From JBFJKD01 sp038106145 (GTDB taxonomy: Bacteria; Pseudomonadota; Gammaproteobacteria; Pseudomonadales; Porticoccaceae): a stretch of 41,157 bases of DNA. Below the pieces are notes generated by a model. That model saw only the letters and a list, made by a program, of their open reading frames with translations. It did no database searches and was not told where the DNA came from. The DNA lies in contig JAYODD010000017.1 of the NCBI GenBank assembly GCA_038106145.1, positions 1-41,157 on the forward strand, written 5' to 3'. A program made the translations under genes and the position numbers. Shown here piece by piece: positions 1 through 7,871 of this stretch (the first letter of the stretch is position 1; each line of letters opens with the position of its first letter).

Positions 1-474
1 CCTTTAATCCCGTCTGTTGAAACCTGGGTGCGGCACTGCCTGTCCAAGGATGCGGCGTTTGGGCCCTGGTCGGATTTTGTCGCCAGTTATTGGCCGTGGC
101 GGGATCGGCCCAACGTGCTGTTTGTCACTTATGAGGAAATGCAGGACGATTCCATAGCGACTATACGGAAAATTGCGACGTTGATGGATGTTGATTTAAA
201 CGACGCGGAAGTTGAAAAAATTAACCGACTAAGTTCCTTCGAGTACATGAAAAATATCGATCACAAGTTTTATCCGGGGGAGGTTACGCCGTTTGCGCGG
301 CCCGGTGGCAGCATGATCCGACGCGGCAAGAAGGGCAGTTCGGGAGAAATGTTGACACTGGACCAGCAAGGCAGCATAGACAGATATTGCCGTACTCGGC
401 TGGCTGCGCTGGGGTGTGATTTTCCCTACGATCAATACTATGGGAATCGCGGCGACAACGGGGCAGGGCAGTAA
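1..474 (+). CDS. Sulfotransferase family protein, C-terminal part (5' end outside window)
   Basis: The reading frame is open back to base 1, so the GTG at 28 is probably internal and the gene starts upstream of the window. The visible 158 codons match the C-terminal half of PAPS-dependent sulfotransferases (Sulfotransfer_1 type). They include a VLFVTYEEMQ strand followed by a helix, the FEYMKN segment, and a basic glycine motif (RRGKKGSSG) at the position where the family has the RKGxxGDW-like loop that contacts the PAPS phosphate. The family transfers sulfate from PAPS to hydroxyl or amine groups; the substrate cannot be told from this part. Stop is TAA at 472-474. The family call is fairly secure and the specificity is unknown. 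Confidence 0.8.
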   Translation, partial: PLIPSVETWVRHCLSKDAAFGPWSDFVASYWPWRDRPNVLFVTYEEMQDDSIATIRKIATLMDVDLNDAEVEKINRLSSFEYMKNIDHKFYPGEVTPFARPGGSMIRRGKKGSSGEMLTLDQQGSIDRYCRTRLAALGCDFPYDQYYGNRGDNGAGQ

Positions 475-605
475 CTGACAGCTCCTGACACATGATATCT
501 ATCGTACAGGATGCGGACGTTGGCAATGATGTCGCGCGGAACCGTGAAACAGCGCGATCTGTAACATGATTTTCGAAATTATTAACGTAATAAAAAGGCG
601 ACGTT

Positions 606-1613
606 ATGAAGGTTGTGCAGTTGCCAGGCTTTGGCATAGAGCGTTTGGAGATTGTCGATCGCGACGTTCCGGAACCGCGTTCCGGACAGGTTTTGGTGCG
701 CTTCAAGGCGGCGGCGTTGAACTACAGGGACGTGCAGATTATCAGTGGTGATTTTACACCCAATGTAACCTTCCCGTTAATTCCGCTGTCAGATGGCGCG
801 GGCGAGATAGTCGCCGTTGGTCGAGGCGTTACTGATTTACGGGCGGGAGACCGGGTGACACCGCTGTTCTTTCCAAAGTGGTTGTACGGGGAGGCCCTAA
901 GGGGTGAAAGATCCGTTTCCTCCGGACTGGAGGCCCCCGGGGTGGCGAGGGAGTATGGGGTGTATGCGCAGTCAGAGGTGGTCAAGGTGGCCAGTCATCT
1001 GAGCTTTCTCGAAGCCGCCTGTTTGCCCTGTGCCGGACTAACTGCTTGGACCGCGTTGGTTACCGTATCTGGAATCAAAAAAGGTGATACCGTAATGGTG
1101 CAGGGCACCGGTGGCGTCGCGCTGTTTGCCTTGCAGTTTGCCAAAGCAATGGGTGCCAACGTCATTGTTATCTCTAGCAGCGACGCCAAACTGGAACGGG
1201 CCAAGGCATTGGGGGCGGACCACGGTATAAATTACCGGGCGACGCCACGATGGGGGCCTGTCGCCTTTGAGTTGGCAGACGGGCGAGGGGTCGACGCGGT
1301 TATTGAGATAGGCGGTACGGGCACGCTAGAAAATTCGGTACAGGCAATCCGTCACGGTGGGCATGTGCTGATAATTGGCTATCTCGCCGGCGCGCAGATT
1401 GGCCTGACGGTGTATTCACTGATTCAAAAAAATGCCAATTTTCACGGTATAGGTGTGGGCAACCGCCGCGACTATGAACAGATGATACGATTTGTAGAAA
1501 CGCATAAAATCCGTCCGGTTGTCGATAAAACCTTTGCTTTTGCTCAGGTGGGTGACGGATTGCGGGAATTGGCGGAAGGTGGTCATTTTGGCAAGTTGGC
1601 GGTAGAAATTTAG
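606..1613 (+). CDS. MDR-superfamily NAD(P)-dependent oxidoreductase (quinone reductase/alcohol dehydrogenase-like)
   Basis: A 335-residue medium-chain dehydrogenase/reductase. An N-terminal GroES-like domain (residues 1-120, with the PLIPLSDGAGEIVAVG strand pair) is followed by a Rossmann domain starting near residue 160. Its dinucleotide loop reads QGTGGVALFALQFAKAMGA and is followed by SSSDAKLERAKALGA. The cysteine/histidine ligands of the catalytic and structural zinc sites are not evident, which points to the zinc-independent quinone-oxidoreductase branch rather than a classical alcohol dehydrogenase. The ATG at 606 has a purine-rich AAAAAGGCGAC stretch just upstream. It appears to be a single gene: a 130-bp gap separates it from the sulfotransferase and the next gene is convergent. 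The natural substrate is unknown. Confidence 0.85.
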   Translation: MKVVQLPGFGIERLEIVDRDVPEPRSGQVLVRFKAAALNYRDVQIISGDFTPNVTFPLIPLSDGAGEIVAVGRGVTDLRAGDRVTPLFFPKWLYGEALRGERSVSSGLEAPGVAREYGVYAQSEVVKVASHLSFLEAACLPCAGLTAWTALVTVSGIKKGDTVMVQGTGGVALFALQFAKAMGANVIVISSSDAKLERAKALGADHGINYRATPRWGPVAFELADGRGVDAVIEIGGTGTLENSVQAIRHGGHVLIIGYLAGAQIGLTVYSLIQKNANFHGIGVGNRRDYEQMIRFVETHKIRPVVDKTFAFAQVGDGLRELAEGGHFGKLAVEI

Positions 1614-1756
1614 GCCGCTTAAAAAAAAATCGGCCAACTCGCGCTATTGCGCGTTGCGAGGCGCGGTTGTGCTTGGCAAGTCGACATTGACAGACAAAAT
1701 AATAATGGCAGGGACAGTACGTCCCCGCCTTTACTGGGATCAATCAACCTGTAGTG

Positions 1757-3082
1757 CTAGCGTGCATTACTCCGTGCGCGGTTGCCCGATGCTCTTCCCG
1801 AACCATTGGAGCGACCCTTAAAAGAGGGACGCTGATTGTCGTTGCGGTGGGTTCCGGTTTTTTGACCCTGACCGTTGCGGGGATTACCTCTGTGTGGTTG
1901 CCGTTGTCCGCGGCCGTTGTTAATCGGCTCGGCTTTGATGGACGGGTCGACCTCGAAACCTTCGATGACCCGTTTGCGAATATCCTTTTTCAACAGGCGT
2001 TCGATATCGCGCAACAAACGCAACTCGTCCACGCACACCAGCGATATGGCTTCGCCTTCCTTGCCGGCGCGCCCGGTGCGACCAATACGGTGCACATAGT
2101 CCTCCGGTACGTTGGGCAGTTCGTAATTGACCACATGGGGCAATTGGTCGATATCCAGCCCGCGGGCGGCGATGTCGGTGGCGACCAGCACGCGCACTTT
2201 GCCGGTCTTGAAATCCGCCAGTGCCTTGGTGCGCGCACCCTGACTCTTGTTGCCGTGAATGGCGGCGCTGCGAATGCCGTCGCTAATCAGTTGTTCGGCG
2301 AGGCGATTGGCGCCATGCTTGGTGCGCGTGAACACCAGCACCTGTTGCCAGTTGTTGGCACCGATCAACCAGGAGAGCAACTCGCGCTTGCGCTGTTTAT
2401 CCACCGGGTATACGGCCTGCGTGACACTCTCTGCGGCGGTATTATGGCGCGCCACTTCGACCAGCGCGGGGGAGTTCAACAGTTCGTTGGCCAGCTGCTT
2501 AATTTCGTTGGAGAATGTGGCCGAGAAATACAACGTTTGCTTCTGCTTTGGCAGCAACGCCAGCACTCGGCGAATATCGCGAATAAAGCCCATATCCAGC
2601 ATGCGATCCGCTTCGTCCAGAATAAGAACTTCCACCTGGGATAGATCGACGCTGCGTTGACCAACGTGGTCGAGTAATCGTCCCGGGGTTGCGACCAGAA
2701 TGTCCACGCCGCGAATCAATTTTTGTTTCTGCGGGTTGATGCTAACGCCGCCGAAAATTACCGCGGATTTCAGGGGCAGGTATTTACCGTAAGTTTCCAC
2801 GCTTTCGCCAACCTGGGCGGCGAGTTCCCGGGTTGGGGTGAGGATCAGGGCGCGAATTGGCCGGCGACCGGCCGTTGGCTTGGTGGGCGACATAAGCCGT
2901 TGGAGCAGGGGCAAGGTAAAACCAGCGGTTTTGCCGGTACCGGTTTGCGCACCACCCATAATGTCGCGCCCTTCCAGTATCGGGGGAATGGCCTGAATCT
3001 GGATGGGAGTGGGGACGCTGTAGCCTTTTTCGGATACAGCACGGAGTATTTCGGCCCTGAGGCCGAGGGATTCAAATGACAT
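1757..3082 (-). CDS. rhlE: DEAD-box ATP-dependent RNA helicase, RhlE type
   Basis: A 441-residue RNA helicase with all core motifs in order: the Q-motif region (YSVPTPIQIQAIP), AQTGTGKT (Walker A), PTRELAAQV, TPGRLLD, LDEADRMLDMGF (Walker B/DEAD), SAT, and in the second RecA domain TDIAARGLDI and HRIGRTGR. The roughly 70-residue tail is rich in Arg, Gly, Asn and Gln, as in RhlE-group helicases that remodel rRNA and mRNA structure. I start it at the ATG at 3082 (MSFESLGL), the family's normal N-terminus, although the frame extends 11 codons further to 3115; a GGAG lies 11 nt upstream. It is transcribed towards the MDR gene, with 143 bp between the two stops. RhlE versus a close paralogue cannot be separated by eye. 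Confidence 0.9.
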   Translation of the reverse strand: MSFESLGLRAEILRAVSEKGYSVPTPIQIQAIPPILEGRDIMGGAQTGTGKTAGFTLPLLQRLMSPTKPTAGRRPIRALILTPTRELAAQVGESVETYGKYLPLKSAVIFGGVSINPQKQKLIRGVDILVATPGRLLDHVGQRSVDLSQVEVLILDEADRMLDMGFIRDIRRVLALLPKQKQTLYFSATFSNEIKQLANELLNSPALVEVARHNTAAESVTQAVYPVDKQRKRELLSWLIGANNWQQVLVFTRTKHGANRLAEQLISDGIRSAAIHGNKSQGARTKALADFKTGKVRVLVATDIAARGLDIDQLPHVVNYELPNVPEDYVHRIGRTGRAGKEGEAISLVCVDELRLLRDIERLLKKDIRKRVIEGFEVDPSIKAEPINNGRGQRQPHRGNPRNGQGQKTGTHRNDNQRPSFKGRSNGSGRASGNRARSNAR

Positions 3083-3677
3083 GCTCAGGTTTTCTCCAGC
3101 TATCAGCCTACCCAATACACGTGCGTAGAGCAGGCGCAGGGAACGGTCTAGGCGGACATTAATTTGTTTGTTTCGAGGTGAACCAGGAAGGATTACCGCG
3201 TAGAAAACAGGTGTAGACCGAAATACACCAAAGGTTGAGGGGGCATTGTACCTGAAGTTCGGCGTAACCAGAAGCTCGGCACCACATCAGGCAAAATTCC
3301 AGCTTCGCGGGGATGCCAGTGCGACGGAAATCATTGGAATGATTCGCTATAAAAGCAAATCTGAATAGGCCCTTTGGTTGTTAAGGTGCCCACCTGCAGG
3401 GTGCGCAAACTATGCAATTAGCGCCCCGTTGGCCGCTACCTTGCGCGTATGGGGCCGCATAATCAAGGCGTGTGAAAGATGGGCGGCGCAAACCGGTTGC
3501 GGCGGCTAAACTTGCGTCCAGGGGCGGCGGTGGTGAAATTTTAGTCGTCACGGGAGCAAAAAATCGGTATATATTCCCTCTAGCACAGATAGAAAGTGCG
3601 CGCTGTACCGATGAGTGTTTTCCAGGGGAGCAAATGACGGTAGTAAGGAGCAAATAAAACTAAGCGGAGAATCTCGT
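3083..3677. other. Intergenic region between divergent helicase and membrane-protein genes
   Basis: About 595 bp without a convincing gene. It must hold the helicase promoter and a long 5' leader, which is common for DEAD-box helicase genes, and the promoter of the gene at 3678. A TATATATT stretch near 3570 is a possible -10 element for the rightward gene, but I see no convincing -35 partner. Short ORFs here have no Shine-Dalgarno sequence or protein-like composition. Confidence 0.4.
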
Positions 3678-4235
3678 ATGAAACGCCATTATTACGTAAC
3701 AGACGATCTGGACGACCTTGATCACGTGGAAGAAGAACTGGAGCGTGCCGGGCTGGTCACGCCGCAGTTACATGTGCTGAGCCGCGACGATGCCGGGGTC
3801 GCCCGCCATGAGCATCTGCACGAAGTGGAAGCGGTGATGCGTACCGATGTGGTGCGTTCGATGAAAAGGGGTGCGCTGGTGGGGTTGGTTCTGGCACCAC
3901 TGGTGCTACTGGTCGCCTACTACTTCAACTGGCCGGAAAAAGTCACCTGGGTTCCGTTTATCTGTCTCGCCATTGTGGTGCTGGGATTTTGTACCTGGGA
4001 GGGCGGATTTCTGGGGATACAACTACCCCATTACCAATTTCGGCGTTTTGAGGAAAGTCTCGATCGCGGTATGCATGTCTTTTTTGTCGATATCGACGAT
4101 GCGCAAAAGGCAGTCCTCGACCGAGTGGTCAGCGCGCACCCGCGCCTGCGGGCGGCGGGGGAAGACAAAGCCACCGCCGGCTGGTTTGTAAAAAGCCACC
4201 AGAAAATGCGAGATTTCATCAAAGCGATGCCCTGA
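3678..4235 (+). CDS. Two-TM membrane protein of unknown function
   Basis: A 185-residue protein starting at the ATG at 3678, with GGAG 8 nt upstream; an upstream extension of the frame to 3615 lacks a ribosome site. The N-terminal 60 residues are acidic and soluble (MKRHYYVTDDLDDLDHVEEELE) and look like an alpha/beta domain. Two adjacent hydrophobic helices follow at about residues 64-83 and 92-112 with a short loop, then a second soluble segment of about 70 residues. The arrangement, a small cytoplasmic domain around a helical hairpin, suggests an inner-membrane protein. I do not recognise the family with confidence and assign no function. It is convergent with the cytochrome oxidase operon, and a strong GC hairpin lies between the two stops. 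Confidence 0.75.
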   Translation: MKRHYYVTDDLDDLDHVEEELERAGLVTPQLHVLSRDDAGVARHEHLHEVEAVMRTDVVRSMKRGALVGLVLAPLVLLVAYYFNWPEKVTWVPFICLAIVVLGFCTWEGGFLGIQLPHYQFRRFEESLDRGMHVFFVDIDDAQKAVLDRVVSAHPRLRAAGEDKATAGWFVKSHQKMRDFIKAMP

Positions 4236-4258
4236 GGTCACTTGCTCGCACCATCGGG

Positions 4259-4284
4259 CTGGCCGCCGCGTCGTCGGCGGCCGG
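4259..4284. terminator. GC-rich hairpin between convergent genes
   Basis: GGCCGCCG at 4261-4268 pairs perfectly with CGGCGGCC at 4275-4282 across a 6-nt loop. It lies between the stop at 4235 and the convergent cox operon stop at 4311. There is no T-run directly after the stem on either strand, so it is a possible bidirectional transcription-ending or mRNA-protecting hairpin, not a canonical intrinsic terminator. Confidence 0.35.
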
Positions 4285-4310
4285 CTGGGTGGACTCTCCA
4301 CTATGAAGTT

Positions 4311-4646
4311 TTAACCGTCGGGCTGGGTGCCGAAATAGAACAGCCGGGTCAGGAATGTGTAATCACCCTCTGCTGCCATCAACCCGATTAATACCAGCAA
4401 ACATAATGGTGGTACCAGAATAGCGTACGAAAGCGCCAGTCGTTCCCAGGCCATATGCATAAAAATGCTGACAATTAATCCAGCCTTGAGCAGCATGAAG
4501 ATAATAATCAGCGACCAGCGCAGGTAGCCCTGCAGCTGATAGTAGTCGACCATGTACGAAAAAGCACTGAGAACAAATAATAGTCCCCAGATCCAGAGAT
4601 AGACGCTAATTGGATGTTGCTGACCTTCCCCATGTGTTTGTGCCAT
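4311..4646 (-). CDS. Cytochrome c oxidase subunit IV (prokaryotic type)
   Basis: A 111-residue membrane protein, last gene of the oxidase operon and 9 bp downstream of the subunit III stop. Three hydrophobic helices are visible (about residues 15-33, 41-63 and 73-92). The sequence IWGLLFVLSAFSYMVDYY and the IFMLLKAGLIVSIFMHM stretch are characteristic of bacterial caa3/bo3-type subunit IV proteins. The subunit has no redox centre and is thought to help assemble or stabilise the complex. Placement at the end of the operon, after subunit III, fits the family's usual gene order. Confidence 0.88.
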   Translation of the reverse strand: MAQTHGEGQQHPISVYLWIWGLLFVLSAFSYMVDYYQLQGYLRWSLIIIFMLLKAGLIVSIFMHMAWERLALSYAILVPPLCLLVLIGLMAAEGDYTFLTRLFYFGTQPDG

Positions 4647-4655
4647 TACGATCCC

Positions 4656-5375
4656 CTACCAAAGATAGAAAAAGGCGAAAATAAACACCCAGACCAAATC
4701 CACAAAATGCCAGTACAGTCCCATGGTTTCCACCATGCCATAGTTGCCTGGGCGACCGGTCATAAACCCGGGTTTTCCCATATCGATACTGCCCCGCAAT
4801 ACTTTGACCGCAACGATGAGCAGGAAGATGACGCCGATGGAAACGTGGAAACCGTGAAATCCGGTGATCATAAAAAACGTGGCGCCGAATTGCGCGGCCC
4901 CCAGGGGATTGCCCCAGGGCCGAACCCCTTCATCGACGATCAGTTTGGTCCACTCGAAGGCCTGCATGCCGACAAATGATGCGCCGAACAGTGCGGTCAC
5001 CAACATCAGGATACCGCAAACTTTGCGATTTTTTTCGTAACCAAATTTAACCGCCATGGCCATCGTGCCGCTGCTACTGATTAAAATAAATGTCATGATC
5101 GCGATCAACAATAGCGGAATATGTTGGCCGGCAATGGTCAGCGCGAATACTTCACTGGCATTTGGCCAGGGCACGGTGGTGGAGAGCCGCACGTTCATAT
5201 AGCCGGTCAAAAAACAGGTGAAAATAAATGTGTCGCTGAGCAAAAATATCCACATCATGGCCTTGCCCCAGGGCACTTTCTTAAACGCCCTTTGATCGGA
5301 AGACCAGTCGGCGATAATACTTTCCAGTCCGTCCGCGGGGAAATCCTCGGGGTTGGCAGTATGCTCTGTATTCAT
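4656..5375 (-). CDS. coxC: Cytochrome c oxidase subunit III
   Basis: A 239-residue subunit III with a soluble N-terminus of about 40 residues and then seven hydrophobic segments. Family landmarks include KAMMWIFLLSDTFIFTCF near residue 40, GMQAFEWTKLI in the middle, TGFHGFHVSIGVIFLL, and the C-terminal YWHFVDLVWVFIFAFFYLW. Subunit III stabilises the catalytic core and supplies protons to the D-pathway. This is the more canonical of two subunit III-like genes in the operon; the other lies 12 bp upstream. The start at 5375 has only a weak ribosome site, so translation may be coupled to the gene before it. Confidence 0.9.
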   Translation of the reverse strand: MNTEHTANPEDFPADGLESIIADWSSDQRAFKKVPWGKAMMWIFLLSDTFIFTCFLTGYMNVRLSTTVPWPNASEVFALTIAGQHIPLLLIAIMTFILISSSGTMAMAVKFGYEKNRKVCGILMLVTALFGASFVGMQAFEWTKLIVDEGVRPWGNPLGAAQFGATFFMITGFHGFHVSIGVIFLLIVAVKVLRGSIDMGKPGFMTGRPGNYGMVETMGLYWHFVDLVWVFIFAFFYLW

Positions 5376-5387
5376 AGCCCGTGTTCT

Positions 5388-6053
5388 CTAGGTGTTGAGT
5401 AGCAACGTCAATAAAACCAGCCAGACAGCCAGCAGGAAATGCCAGTAAACCGTGCACAGATCAACCCGTCGGATAGCCTTGCTCTGATCCCGCGCGGCGT
5501 TCCAAGTCAGGACGGTCGTACCCCACACCCACAGCCCGCCGAGCAAATGCAGGCCGTGAACTGCGGTGAGGAGAAAAAAGAAAGCAGTGGCGGGATTGCT
5601 CGATACGTAGAATCCAGCGTCGTTGAGCTCCTGCCACGCGCGTAGTTGTCCGACCAGGAACAGAAAAGTAAACAGCCCCGCGATCAGTAACGGGTTAAGT
5701 GTTTTATGCAGTTGTTGTTTTTTGGCTAAATTGTTGGCGTGTTGAAAAAACACACTGGCCACGATAAGTGCGGCGGTATTGGCCCACAGGATAGCGGGAT
5801 CCTCCAGCATCAGCCAATCATGGGCCTCCATGCGCATCATGTAGGCGCTGATAAATAGCGCGAACAGGGAAGTGGCCACGCCGAGGAATACCCCCAGGCC
5901 CACTTTTAACGTCGCGACATGCAGGCCGCGGGTGTTTTCGATGGGCTGTGTTCCGCTGTCCGCAATCCACGGACTGACACTGACCGTTTGCCTGACCAGC
6001 CACCACACCACGGTGGCCATGAGTGCGGCGAGAAATACCAGCGTGATCGTCAT
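5388..6053 (-). CDS. Second, divergent cytochrome c oxidase subunit III-like protein
   Basis: A 221-residue membrane protein whose ATG overlaps the coxA TGA by 4 bp (ATGA), so it is probably translated by coupling to coxA. About seven hydrophobic segments are visible. The last third carries the subunit III signature (FFFLLTAVHGLHLLGGLWVWG, then TVYWHFLLAVWLVLLTLLL), matching the HGLH and YWHF positions of the canonical subunit. The first helix precedes a short soluble stretch (residues 20-45), unlike the canonical subunit. Two subunit III-type genes in one operon is a recurring arrangement in some bacterial heme-copper oxidases; here the two differ clearly and are not a recent duplication. 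Confidence 0.82.
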   Translation of the reverse strand: MTITLVFLAALMATVVWWLVRQTVSVSPWIADSGTQPIENTRGLHVATLKVGLGVFLGVATSLFALFISAYMMRMEAHDWLMLEDPAILWANTAALIVASVFFQHANNLAKKQQLHKTLNPLLIAGLFTFLFLVGQLRAWQELNDAGFYVSSNPATAFFFLLTAVHGLHLLGGLWVWGTTVLTWNAARDQSKAIRRVDLCTVYWHFLLAVWLVLLTLLLNT

Positions 6054-7822
6054 AAGGCCTCCTCGCCATACCGCGGTTTGGGTGGCTGGTTTTGCGGAAT
6101 GAAGTCCTGATCTGCTCCGGGGACGCTGTAGTCGTACGCCCAGCGGTACACCACCGGCAGCTCACTGCCAAAGTTACCGTGTTTGGGTGGGGTGTCGGGG
6201 GTTTGCCACTCCAATGTGGTCGCGCCCCAGGGGTTGCCCGTGGCCGGTTTGCCCCTGAAATAGCTGATAAACAGGTTGTACAGGAACACCACCTGGACCG
6301 CGCCGACCAGCAGCGCCGCCACGGTGATAGCCGCATTGATATCCTGCGCGGACTGGGGGATGAAGTCGGTGCTGCCCATGGCATAGTATCTTCTGGGTAC
6401 GCCGAGAAATCCCAGGTAGTGCATGGGATAGTAAATGGCATAGGTTCCCAAAAAGGTTACCCAGAAGTGGAATTTGCCGAGGCCGTCGTTGAGCATGCGG
6501 CCGGTTATTTTTGGATACCAGTGGTAAATGGCGCCAAACACCACCAGGATTGGCGACACGGCCATCACCATATGAAAATGACCGACCACGAAATAGGTGT
6601 CGGACAGGGGCACATCCACCACCACATTGCCCAGAAACAGCCCGGTCAGGCCGCCGTTAATAAACGTAAAGACAAAACCGATGGCAAACAACATGGGCAC
6701 GGTCAGGCGAATATTGCCGCGCCACAGGGTCAATACCCAGTTGTACACTTTTAGCGCGGTGGGAATGGCAATAATCAGGGTAGTCGTTGCAAAAAAGAAT
6801 CCAAATACGGGGTTCATGCCGCTGACATACATGTGGTGCGCCCAGACGATGAAGCTGAGGGCGCCGATGGCGACAATGGCCCACACCATCATGCGATAGC
6901 CGAAGATGTTTTTGCGGGCGTGCACGCTGATCAGGTCGGACACGATGCCAAAGGCGGGTAGCGCGACGATATAAACTTCCGGGTGGCCGAAAAACCAGAA
7001 CAGGTGTTGAAACAACACCGGACTACCGCCCTCGTAACTCGTCTGTTCCCCCATGGATATGATGGCGGGCATAAAAAAACTGGTGCCGAGACTATGATCC
7101 AGAATCATCATAATGGCGCTGACAAACAGGGCCGGAAAAGCGAGCAGCGCGAGCACCGTCGCCATAAATATGCCCCACACGGTGAGCGGTAGACGCATCA
7201 GCGTCATGCCGCGGGTACGCGCCTGAAGGACGGTGACCACATAGTTGAGGCCCCCCATGGTAAAACCGATGATAAACAGCGCCAGGGAAACCAGCATCAG
7301 AATAATCCCCCAGCTAGCGCCGGGGGTGCCTTCCAGAATGGCCTGTGGCGGATATAGTGTCCAGCCCGAGCCGGTTGCTCCGCCCGGTACAAAAAAACTC
7401 GCTACCAGAACCAGCACCGCGAGCAGGTAAATCCAGTAGCTAAGCATATTGACGTAGGGGAATACCATATCGCGCGCGCCGCACATCAACGGAATCAGAT
7501 AGTTGCCGAAACCGCCCAAAAATATTGCGGTCAGCAGGTAGATCACCATGATTATGCCGTGCATGGTGACGTACTGCAGATAGGCGCTGGGGTCGATAAA
7601 AGAAAACGTATCGGGAAAGCCGAGCTGCAAACGCATGATGCCTGACAACACCAGGGCCACCAGCCCAATGGCAATAGCGGTGAGCGCGTACTGGACGGCA
7701 ATAACCTTGGCGTCCTGACTCCAGATGTATTTGCCAATAAATGTTTTGGGGTGGTAAAGGGCCTCTTCCGCCACTTCGGCGGGTGGTGCGAATGCTGTTT
7801 CGTCGTGTGCAACTCCGCTCAT
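6050..7822 (-). CDS. coxA: Cytochrome c oxidase subunit I, type A1
   Basis: A 590-residue heme-copper oxidase catalytic subunit in the inner membrane. It reduces O2 to water at the heme a3-CuB site and pumps protons. Ligands are visible: H88 and H417 for the low-spin heme, H280, H329 and H330 for CuB, H415 for heme a3, and the H280/Y284 cross-link pair within GHPEVY. E282 in that motif marks a D-channel A1-type enzyme. About 12 helices follow a soluble N-terminus of some 40 residues. The ATG at 7822 is preceded by GAGGAAA. It lies 49 bp downstream of coxB. No assembly genes (heme A synthase, Cox11) are seen in the window. Confidence 0.95.
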   Translation of the reverse strand: MSGVAHDETAFAPPAEVAEEALYHPKTFIGKYIWSQDAKVIAVQYALTAIAIGLVALVLSGIMRLQLGFPDTFSFIDPSAYLQYVTMHGIIMVIYLLTAIFLGGFGNYLIPLMCGARDMVFPYVNMLSYWIYLLAVLVLVASFFVPGGATGSGWTLYPPQAILEGTPGASWGIILMLVSLALFIIGFTMGGLNYVVTVLQARTRGMTLMRLPLTVWGIFMATVLALLAFPALFVSAIMMILDHSLGTSFFMPAIISMGEQTSYEGGSPVLFQHLFWFFGHPEVYIVALPAFGIVSDLISVHARKNIFGYRMMVWAIVAIGALSFIVWAHHMYVSGMNPVFGFFFATTTLIIAIPTALKVYNWVLTLWRGNIRLTVPMLFAIGFVFTFINGGLTGLFLGNVVVDVPLSDTYFVVGHFHMVMAVSPILVVFGAIYHWYPKITGRMLNDGLGKFHFWVTFLGTYAIYYPMHYLGFLGVPRRYYAMGSTDFIPQSAQDINAAITVAALLVGAVQVVFLYNLFISYFRGKPATGNPWGATTLEWQTPDTPPKHGNFGSELPVVYRWAYDYSVPGADQDFIPQNQPPKPRYGEEAL

Positions 7823-7871
7823 CTGAGTTTCCTCTGTTGTTATGTAAGCGCCACGTAATTTCTACCAGGGG

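Noticed and set aside
1613..1636. Inverted repeat with an A-run after the MDR gene, considered as a terminator
   Set aside because: The A/T run is in the loop rather than after the stem, so it is not an intrinsic terminator.
1754..2644. Long plus-strand ORF (296 codons) opposite the helicase gene
   Set aside because: It is the antisense shadow of the rhlE coding frame; composition is Ala/Gly/Gln-rich without domains, and the minus strand carries all helicase motifs.
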